Assembly (NCBI GenBank): GCA_910584955.1
Contig: CAJUDC010000004.1
Span: 1-39,686, forward strand
Source of the DNA: an uncultured Paraprevotella sp.
GTDB taxonomy: Bacteria; Bacteroidota; Bacteroidia; Bacteroidales; Bacteroidaceae
Reading direction: 5' to 3'
Length of the DNA stretch: 39,686 bases
Shown: positions 33,972-39,686 of the stretch, in pieces
Layout of the letters: every line of letters starts with the position of its first letter
How positions within the stretch are numbered: the stretch's first letter is position 1
Made by a program: the position numbers and the translations under genes
Notes under the pieces: model-generated
Told to the model about the DNA's origin: nothing
The model's input: only the letters and a program-made list of their open reading frames with translations
The model's database searches: none

Positions 33972-34583
33972 ATGATTATCGAACAACCTGCCGCGTTTCT
34001 GCGTTGGTTATATCCGAAAGCCTGTTGGCGAATGGACCGGAACGAGAAGGCCGTTTACCTGACCTTCGACGACGGTCCTATTCCCGAGGCCACTCCATTT
34101 ATTCTCGACACGCTGGACCGCTTCGAAGCCAAAGCCACATTTTTCATGGTAGGTGATAATGTGCGCAAACATCCCGATGTGTTCCGACAAGTGACGGAAC
34201 GCGGACACCGCATCGGTAACCATACATTCAACCATATAGGCGGATTCCGCTACTTGAGCGAGAACTATCTGAAAAATACGGAGAAAGCCAACGAACTGCT
34301 GCATACCGACCTGTTCCGTCCGCCCCACGGATGGATACGCTGGGAACAGTATCACGTGCTGAAATCCCGTTACCGCATTATCATGTGGGACGTGGTGACA
34401 CGCGACTACAGCAACCGCCTGTCGGCCGCCGATGTGGTAAACAACGTGAAACGTTATACGCGAAACGGCTCTATCATCACCTTTCACGATTCGGTGAAGA
34501 GCATCGGGAAACTGTACACGGCCTTGCCCGAATCGCTGCAATGGCTTCGCGAACAGGGATACCGGTTCAAAGTGTTCGACTGA
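33972..34583 (+). CDS. Polysaccharide deacetylase (NodB/CE4 family)
   Basis: This is a complete NodB homology domain of 203 residues. Motif 1 TFDDGP, motif 2 NHTFNH (metal-binding His pair), motif 3 FRPPHG, motif 4 WDVVTRDY and motif 5 ITFHDS are all present. No signal peptide is evident; the short N-terminal FLRWLYPKACW segment is too short for a clear anchor. CE4 enzymes remove N-acetyl groups from peptidoglycan or other polysaccharides in a metal-dependent reaction. It follows the DUF2723 gene by 11 bases and precedes queG by 11 bases. Confidence 0.92.
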   Translation: MIIEQPAAFLRWLYPKACWRMDRNEKAVYLTFDDGPIPEATPFILDTLDRFEAKATFFMVGDNVRKHPDVFRQVTERGHRIGNHTFNHIGGFRYLSENYLKNTEKANELLHTDLFRPPHGWIRWEQYHVLKSRYRIIMWDVVTRDYSNRLSAADVVNNVKRYTRNGSIITFHDSVKSIGKLYTALPESLQWLREQGYRFKVFD

Positions 34584-34594
34584 CCAGACAAGCC

Positions 34595-35584
34595 ATGCAA
34601 AAGGAAATCATGCTTTCTGCCGCAACGATAAAAGCCGAGGCCTCCCGCTTCGGCTTTTATCGTTGCGGCTTGTCCAAGGCCGAGGACGTGGAGACCGCCG
34701 AAGCTGACCGTTACCGCACCTGGTTGGCACAGGGCTGCCAGGCCGACATGAACTATCTGGAAAACCACCAAGACAAGCGTTTCTCTCCGCAGGCACTCAT
34801 GCCCGGCGTGCGCACCATCGTAAGTGTGGCCTTGAACTATTATCCGACGCGTACACTGCCAACAAACAGCCTTCAGCTGGCCTGGTATGCCTACGGACGC
34901 GACTATCACGACGTAATGAAGAGCAAGCTGAACAACCTCTTGCAGGCCCTCCGCGACACGCTGCCGACCAAACAGGCAGACACCTTACAGGGGCGCTGTT
35001 TCTGTGATACGGCTCCCGTGCTGGAACGCTACTGGGCACAGCGTAGCGGACTGGGATGGATCGGGAAAAACGGCCAGCTCATCATCCCTGAAGCCGGAAG
35101 CACATTTTTCCTGGGCGAACTGTTCTTGACTTTGCCTGCCGACGCTTACGACATCCCCCAGCCTGCACGTTGCGGCAACTGTAACCGCTGCATCGAAGCC
35201 TGCCCCACCGGTGCTTTGCAGGCCGGACGACCGATCGACGCCCGCCGCTGCCTGAGCTACCTCACCATCGAAAACCGCAACGAAATACCGGAGTGGGCCG
35301 CTCCTCGGATGGGTACATGCTTCTACGGTTGCGACCGCTGCCAGCAGGCATGCCCGCACCTGCGCTTCGCCCGTCCCACCGGCGAAGAGGCGTTCCGCCC
35401 CAACGAGGCACTCCTGCAAATGTCGCCCGCCGACTGGTTTGCCCTGACAGAAGAGGATTACCGACGGGTATTCAAAGGATCGGCCGTGAAACGAGCCAAA
35501 TACAGCGGAGTGGTGCGCAACCTACAAGCCGTAAAGCCCAATCTGCCGCCAAACAGCGACAAAAAAACTGAAACACAGCCCTAA
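34595..35584 (+). CDS. queG: Epoxyqueuosine reductase
   Basis: The 329-residue protein from ATG 34595 (an in-frame ATG at 34610, preceded by AAAAGGAAA, is a good alternative) fits QueG. The cobalamin-binding N-terminal half includes MPGVRTIVSVALNYYP, SGLGWIGKNG and FLGELFLTL. The C-terminal part has two 4Fe-4S motifs, RCGNCNRCIEACP and CFYGCDRCQQACP. It reduces epoxyqueuosine to queuosine at tRNA position 34 using cobalamin. A perfect 20-bp inverted repeat lies in its first codons (34619-34669). It ends a run with the DUF2723 and deacetylase genes; this neighbourhood has no other queuosine gene. Confidence 0.93.
   Translation: MQKEIMLSAATIKAEASRFGFYRCGLSKAEDVETAEADRYRTWLAQGCQADMNYLENHQDKRFSPQALMPGVRTIVSVALNYYPTRTLPTNSLQLAWYAYGRDYHDVMKSKLNNLLQALRDTLPTKQADTLQGRCFCDTAPVLERYWAQRSGLGWIGKNGQLIIPEAGSTFFLGELFLTLPADAYDIPQPARCGNCNRCIEACPTGALQAGRPIDARRCLSYLTIENRNEIPEWAAPRMGTCFYGCDRCQQACPHLRFARPTGEEAFRPNEALLQMSPADWFALTEEDYRRVFKGSAVKRAKYSGVVRNLQAVKPNLPPNSDKKTETQP
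34619..34669 (+). repeat. Perfect 20-bp inverted repeat inside the start of queG
   Basis: Bases 34619-34638 and 34650-34669 are exact reverse complements. Three further inner pairs (one G-T) extend the stem to 23 pairs with a 5-base loop. The RNA hairpin would begin 10 bases after ATG 34610 or 25 after ATG 34595 and lies wholly within codons for the conserved KAEASRFGFYRCG segment. No T run follows, so it is not a typical terminator. Confidence 0.95.
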
Positions 35585-35681
35585 CAAGACAAACAACAGA
35601 GCATCCCTTCCCGCCCAAGCCATGGGACATTTTTTGCTGCTACAACCCATCATCGACGACGGTAGAAACGAGAAAAATATA

Positions 35682-35724
35682 AAAAAGGCGTGCATCGGCA
35701 TCTTCATGCCCTGCACGCCTTTTT
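35682..35724. terminator. Bidirectional intrinsic terminator
   Basis: AAAAAGGCGTGCA (35682-35694) pairs with TGCACGCCTTTTT (35712-35724), with an inner GGCAT/ATGCC stem. It lies between the convergent queG and SDR genes. The rest of 35585-35814 holds no gene. Confidence 0.88.
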
Positions 35725-35814
35725 ATTGATAAACTGCATAAAAGGCTCTCACTCTGCCCTGCCGTCAGTCTCCTTTTTCGGAAACACCCCGGCGTAACGA
35801 GCCGGAACCCGTAT

Positions 35815-36624
35815 TTACTTAGGCTGCTTGCCGATGTAGGCCAGGATACCTCCGTCTACATACAGCACTTGACCGTTGACGAAGTTCGAGGCATCGGAAG
35901 CCAGGAATACAGCCGGACCTTGCAAATCCTCGGGCGTACCCCAACGGGCTGCCGGCGTCTTGGCCACGATAAAGCTGTCGAAAGGATGGCGGCTGCCGTC
36001 CGGCTGACGTTCACGCAAAGGAGCCGTCTGCGGAGTGGCGATATAGCCCGGACCGATGCCGTTGCACTGGATGTTGAACTCGCCATACTCGGAACAGATG
36101 TTACGGGTGAGCATCTTCAGACCGCCCTTGGCTGCGGCATAAGCCGAAACCGTCTCGCGTCCCAACTCGGACATCATGGAGCAGATGTTGATGATCTTTC
36201 CGTGACCCTTCTTTATCATGGAAGGAATAACGGCTTTCGACACGATAAACGGACCGTTCAGGTCGATGTCAATCACCTGACGGAACTCGGCAGCCGTCAT
36301 TTCGTGCATCGGAATACGCTTGATGATACCGGCGTTATTCACCAGAATGTCGATCACTCCGATTTCCTTTTCCACCTGTGCCACCAGCGCGTTCACCTGC
36401 TCCTCTTTTGTCACGTCACATACGTAGCCATGCGCTTCGATGCCCAATTCCTTGTAAGCAGCCAGTCCTTTGTCGACCAGTTCCTGCTTGAGGTCGTTGA
36501 AAACAATCGTGGCACCGCAACGGGCAAAAGCCGTGGCAATACCGAAACCGATACCGTAGGAAGCACCGGTAACCAAGGCTACCTTGCCCTCCAGAGAGAA
36601 TCCCTGCAAAAAGTTCTTTTCCAT
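35815..36624 (-). CDS. Gluconate 5-dehydrogenase-like short-chain dehydrogenase
   Basis: This 269-residue classical SDR has the nucleotide motif TGASYGIGFGIA near residue 19, NNAG at about 93-96, the catalytic Ser in INICSMMSELG, the YAAAK active-site pair, and a PGYIATPQT loop. Overall wording is closest to IdnO/Gno gluconate 5-dehydrogenases (shared INICSM.SELGR, KTPAARWG and SDASNFVNGQ segments), which interconvert gluconate and 5-ketogluconate. KduD-type activity on pectin breakdown products is a reasonable alternative in Bacteroidales. It is transcribed alone from a clear promoter at 36678-36685; no uronate genes flank it. Confidence 0.85.
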   Translation of the reverse strand: MEKNFLQGFSLEGKVALVTGASYGIGFGIATAFARCGATIVFNDLKQELVDKGLAAYKELGIEAHGYVCDVTKEEQVNALVAQVEKEIGVIDILVNNAGIIKRIPMHEMTAAEFRQVIDIDLNGPFIVSKAVIPSMIKKGHGKIINICSMMSELGRETVSAYAAAKGGLKMLTRNICSEYGEFNIQCNGIGPGYIATPQTAPLRERQPDGSRHPFDSFIVAKTPAARWGTPEDLQGPAVFLASDASNFVNGQVLYVDGGILAYIGKQPK

Positions 36625-36677
36625 AGATTATTTCACGTTTAAAAAAAATAATTGATTCTTCGTGTTTACTATTGAAG

Positions 36678-36685
36678 CAAAGTTA
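36678..36685 (-). promoter_or_regulatory. -7 promoter element of the SDR gene
   Basis: TAACTTTG on the minus strand matches TAnnTTTG, giving a leader of about 45 bases before the ATG at 36624. Confidence 0.5.
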
Positions 36686-36698
36686 AGAAAAAGAAATG

Positions 36699-36747
36699 AA
36701 AAAGCTTCGTACGAAAAGCATCTTTTCCTCGTACGAAGCCTTTTTTT
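36699..36747. terminator. Intrinsic terminator of the FISUMP/PLC unit
   Basis: GCTTCGTACGA (36704-36714) pairs perfectly with TCGTACGAAGC (36729-36739), flanked by an A run and a T run, so it can act in either direction. It lies downstream of the minus-strand gene at 36787. Confidence 0.85.
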
Positions 36748-36786
36748 CATCATTTTGTGCAGGCACACAGTCCTGCATCCTTTGCC

Positions 36787-37479
36787 TTAGCGTGCATGAA
36801 CAGGCCGGATGGTAAAACCGTAAGCACGATTGGCCGTCCACTCCCCGTCGTTGCCGGAAAAGTTGATGGTGTGGGCCATCGAAAGCACTCCCTCGGCCTG
36901 CGTACCGCTCCAGTAATATCCCTTCTCGCCCACTTCTTCCAGCGACGTACCGTAATACATGCCGGCGGCGGGCAGAAAAATGGAAGCGCCGCTGGGCCCC
37001 TGCACCCGATAACCGTTCACGCCCTCCAAGGCAGTCCGTGTCCACGTGCATTTCTCGATCAGTTCCCGAGCCTCATCCAGTGTAGGCATACGCCAACCGT
37101 CACGCCACGTGGTGCTGGCCACATCGTAGCGCGTGCCGTCGATCTCCTCGCCGATCGACTGATAACGGTCAGCCTCGAAATAGCGGTAGCGGCTCTTGCT
37201 GTAATCGCGCTTCGTAGTCGTCTCGCCCCAAGCGTAGTATTTACCGTAATCCGTCACTTCCTTGGCACCTACGTTGCACGTGGCCCACAGCACACTCAGT
37301 CCCAAGTCCACATAATCGTGACCGTTAATTGTTGTAGGTTCAAACCGAATACTGTCGATGGCACTTACCGCAAGCGTGGTACGGGTTCCGTTGGCCAGAT
37401 ACACCACCATGTTCTGAGCCTGCACAACGGAAACTCCCAGCAGACACAAGGCGGTTAGCATAAATCTTGTATATTTCAT
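36787..37479 (-). CDS. Exported FISUMP-domain protein
   Basis: The 230-residue protein from ATG 37479 has a Sec signal MKYTRFMLTALCLLGVSVVQA with Gln at the predicted +1. A short strand-rich stretch (NMVVYLANGTRTTLAVSAIDSI) resembling a common Bacteroidales linker follows. Residues 60-228 match the Fibrobacter succinogenes major paralogous domain: YVDLGLSVLWATCNVGA, YAWGET, WRMPTLDEARELIEKC, SIFLPAAGMYYG and YWSGTQ. The domain resembles formylglycine-generating-like C-type lectin folds; its role is unknown, with surface binding a common guess. The PI-PLC lipoprotein gene lies 63 bases upstream on the same strand, so the two are likely co-transcribed and may act together at the cell surface. 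Confidence 0.82.
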   Translation of the reverse strand: MKYTRFMLTALCLLGVSVVQAQNMVVYLANGTRTTLAVSAIDSIRFEPTTINGHDYVDLGLSVLWATCNVGAKEVTDYGKYYAWGETTTKRDYSKSRYRYFEADRYQSIGEEIDGTRYDVASTTWRDGWRMPTLDEARELIEKCTWTRTALEGVNGYRVQGPSGASIFLPAAGMYYGTSLEEVGEKGYYWSGTQAEGVLSMAHTINFSGNDGEWTANRAYGFTIRPVHAR

Positions 37480-37542
37480 CGTTTCTTTTTTATAATTTGT
37501 AACACACTTATCATTCATCCCTTTCCCTATTTCCAGGCAGAC

Positions 37543-39516
37543 CTACTCCCCGGCGGCGGGCGCCTTCCGCCGTGTCCGACCGTCGAACACATACTTGAAA
37601 TTGCGCGCGATAATGGCCTTGTTCAAGGCCCCGCCGTGGTGCTCGTCGTCCAGACAGAAATCATAGAACACCAAGCCAAGCCGCCCCGTCTGCTCCGCTA
37701 TCAATCCCAGCGCATGTTCATTGATGGTCTTGGCCGAAGAAGAGGGAGAACCACTGAAGTTCAGAAAATTAAAATACCATCGGTCGCTCGGATCAGCCGC
37801 AGCCTTTCCCAACGACCCGTTCAGTATTTCCACCTTCTCGTCCACGCTCCCGCTGTAAAAATCCTGCACATACACGTCCACCGTCTTCGATCCGTTCTGG
37901 TGATTAATCACCGTGTTCGTACCCTTCGTATTGTCCGTCCACGACAAGCGTCCGCCATAGACTACTCCTTCCAGATTGCCCTCCTCGCCATACGGATTGT
38001 CAGCCGTAACCAAAAGTTTACCCCGACAATCGGCCAGCGTCATTTTGGGCAGTATCTTCTTCACCAGATAAGGCGCGTTCCCATGCAGGCAGGTGCGCAC
38101 GGAGGTGCGCCACGTCAGCGACTGGTCAGTGGGTTCCACTAAAAGCTTGCTGTTTTCTTTCTTGATGCGTACATAGAGACATTCCGTCGGGTTGTTCTCC
38201 ACAAAATCAACCATCGTCTGTATGGCGTCCTTCAACCGGACACCGGTCGCCACCGGACCGTGATAGATTTCGAGGTTCTCCAGTTCGATATCCTCTTGCT
38301 TGTTGGAATTATAACGGGGGCGCAAATCGAAAGCCCGCACACCGCCCGCCAATTGGGTGGCGATGTCGTAGGTCTGGGTCTTGGCACTTCCGGCCAGCAA
38401 CCCCGACACGCCCGATGTGGCGGCATCGTGCGCACCCGGAATGGAAAGCATCTTCAGACGCACGTTGCCGGGAATCGTGGCCATCCAGTTGTTGATCCGT
38501 GGCGCATCGGCCGCCGTACCGAACACATATCTTTTATAATAGGGTGTGCAGACCTGTGCGCCTTCCACACCGTCGATGGCGGTCAGCCCCTCAGTGGCGA
38601 CCTCACCCACATCTTCGTTATCCACCCGGGTGTAGAAACGCCCCTCGGCATCGCGCACCGTCAGGGTCACCCCACCTTGCAATTGCACCGGAAGCACATA
38701 GAGACGTACTGTGGTAACCCCCTCGGGAAGCCCGCTCACCGTCACCACGTCGCTCTGGCTATGTTGCGAGCAAGCCGTGTTGTCGACCGTACTTACCTTG
38801 GCTGTGCGCGCGGCACAGTCGTAAGTGAACAAACCGGAGAGGCTCACACCGCTGTTCGACTTCACCGAGACCGCCGTCGGAATCACTCCCTCGCCCAAGG
38901 CCGACACGTCTACCTCGATCACACTGCTCACAGGATAGAATGCAAAATCCACACGACCGTCCTTTAGCGGTGCGCCCTCGGCGGCCATATAGCCCCCGAA
39001 CGAACCGCCGTCGGCATTCTCCGCATAGTCTTGTTCGGCAAAGAGCATGGCGCTCACTTGCGGACCGAACCAGTCACCGCGCCCGTCAGCATCGGTAACG
39101 GCCTTTTCGGGATAAAAGGCATAGAACGTAGGGGCCTCGCCCCCTTCCTCTTCCGTAAACGGGGTATCGCCCTGCCGAACACGAAGCGTGCACGAAGTAC
39201 CGTCGGTTTCCGTCACCTCATAGGTGCGTGCCAAGCGGCTATCGGACACCATCAGGGCATCGCCTGCCGTCCAACCGGCAAACTGGCCCTCCTGCCACAC
39301 AGCGCGGGTAGCGGCATCGTGCGTCCCCGGAGCGTCCCAATAATCAAGCCCTTGAATAATGCGTGCGGCAAACCGTATGCCGCTGTCTTCGCTGCCCGAT
39401 ACATTTTCCGTGACCGGAGGCGCAGGCATTTCCGCGAACACCTGATCGTTGCTACAGGCCGACAAAGCACTCCCGCCCAGCAGCCCCACTGCCAATAAAT
39501 AGATATTTGTTTTCAT
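37543..39516 (-). CDS. Lipoprotein fusing a fimbrillin-like domain to a PI-PLC-X domain
   Basis: The protein has 657 residues from ATG 39516. The lipobox SALSAC places the lipid on Cys21, followed by SNDQ. Residues 45-300 look like a fimbrillin/Mfa-like domain (ATRAVWQEGQF, WTAGDALMVSD, YAFYPEKAV). Residues 315-650 are a phosphatidylinositol-specific phospholipase C X domain with one catalytic His in SIPGAHDAATSG (near 360) and the second in LEIYHGP (near 417), then FDLRPRYN and a late TADNPYG. Bacterial PI-PLCs cleave PI or GPI anchors without calcium. The fimbrillin-like part would hold the enzyme on the cell surface; substrates are unknown. The motif PGTHDAATRAV (63-73) nearly repeats the active-site motif. 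TACTTTTA on the minus strand (39620-39627) is a near-match to a -7 element. Confidence 0.82.
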   Translation of the reverse strand: MKTNIYLLAVGLLGGSALSACSNDQVFAEMPAPPVTENVSGSEDSGIRFAARIIQGLDYWDAPGTHDAATRAVWQEGQFAGWTAGDALMVSDSRLARTYEVTETDGTSCTLRVRQGDTPFTEEEGGEAPTFYAFYPEKAVTDADGRGDWFGPQVSAMLFAEQDYAENADGGSFGGYMAAEGAPLKDGRVDFAFYPVSSVIEVDVSALGEGVIPTAVSVKSNSGVSLSGLFTYDCAARTAKVSTVDNTACSQHSQSDVVTVSGLPEGVTTVRLYVLPVQLQGGVTLTVRDAEGRFYTRVDNEDVGEVATEGLTAIDGVEGAQVCTPYYKRYVFGTAADAPRINNWMATIPGNVRLKMLSIPGAHDAATSGVSGLLAGSAKTQTYDIATQLAGGVRAFDLRPRYNSNKQEDIELENLEIYHGPVATGVRLKDAIQTMVDFVENNPTECLYVRIKKENSKLLVEPTDQSLTWRTSVRTCLHGNAPYLVKKILPKMTLADCRGKLLVTADNPYGEEGNLEGVVYGGRLSWTDNTKGTNTVINHQNGSKTVDVYVQDFYSGSVDEKVEILNGSLGKAAADPSDRWYFNFLNFSGSPSSSAKTINEHALGLIAEQTGRLGLVFYDFCLDDEHHGGALNKAIIARNFKYVFDGRTRRKAPAAGE

Positions 39517-39686
39517 ATTCCGATTAGATTGTTTTTCATGTTTTTCAAAGAAACCGCCCGCTTTTCTGCCGGACAGTGTCCGTACCGATGCTACATAGAT
39601 ACTGACTGCATCGGCGGAATAAAAGTACAAAAAATTGTCGGTTGTACGCGTTTCCGAAGGCTAAAAATTTCGGACAACACAAAAAA

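Noticed and set aside
35522..35716. 64-codon minus-strand frame after queG
   Set aside because: It begins inside the bidirectional terminator and overlaps the queG end; no domain.

Overview
The window looks like ordinary chromosome from a gut-type member of the Bacteroidales, with no plasmid or phage signal. The evidence is the repeated Bacteroidetes -7 promoter element TAnnTTTG, the lack of strong Shine-Dalgarno sites, lipoproteins with Bacteroidetes-style lipoboxes, and families typical of the phylum: a DUF2723 membrane protein, a FISUMP-domain protein, a fimbrillin-like domain, a DPP IV-type S9 peptidase and a glutaminyl cyclase. Base composition is near 50% GC. The genus cannot be fixed from sequence alone; Barnesiella-like or Bacteroides-like are both possible.

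Layout, left to right. 1-2019: a promoter-rich leader, a secreted NlpC/P60 hydrolase and a CapA-like secreted protein. 2006-4151 (minus): a nucleoside kinase followed by a Fur-family regulator. 4240-6958: a Na/Pi cotransporter facing a sirtuin and a 54-residue rubredoxin. 7092-11963: a giant secreted protein with two SGNH esterase-like domains and a GH33 sialidase, followed by about 700 bp of gene-free, repeat-bearing DNA. 12667-15108: three consecutive FKBP-type prolyl isomerases (one predicted cytoplasmic, one lipoprotein, one with a Sec signal). 15241-18969: an Lrp/AsnC regulator, a C26 amidotransferase-M19 dipeptidase fusion, a lipoprotein glutaminyl cyclase and SufE, ending in a striking 22-bp-period repeat array. 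19156-21567: divergent dusB and a U32 protein. 21640-30540: a long, tightly packed plus-strand run (serine acetyltransferase, RlmL-like methyltransferase, DPP IV, PurD, two membrane proteins, ZnuA-like and ZnuC-like proteins). 30652-35584: DUF2723 protein, polysaccharide deacetylase, QueG. 35815-39516 (minus): a gluconate 5-dehydrogenase-like SDR, a FISUMP protein and a fimbrillin-like/PI-PLC lipoprotein.

Functional themes are envelope protein maturation (FKBPs, glutaminyl cyclase, DPP IV, possible O-mannosylation by the DUF2723 protein), scavenging of host glycans and peptides (sialidase, dipeptidase), and RNA modification (DusB, U32, RlmL-like, QueG). No complete, clearly novel multi-gene system is visible. 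The items most worth a second look are a perfect 20-bp inverted repeat inside the start of queG, the 22-bp-period palindromic array downstream of sufE, the repeat-bearing gap after the sialidase, the unusual domain fusions, and a Zn-ABC pair that lacks its permease.
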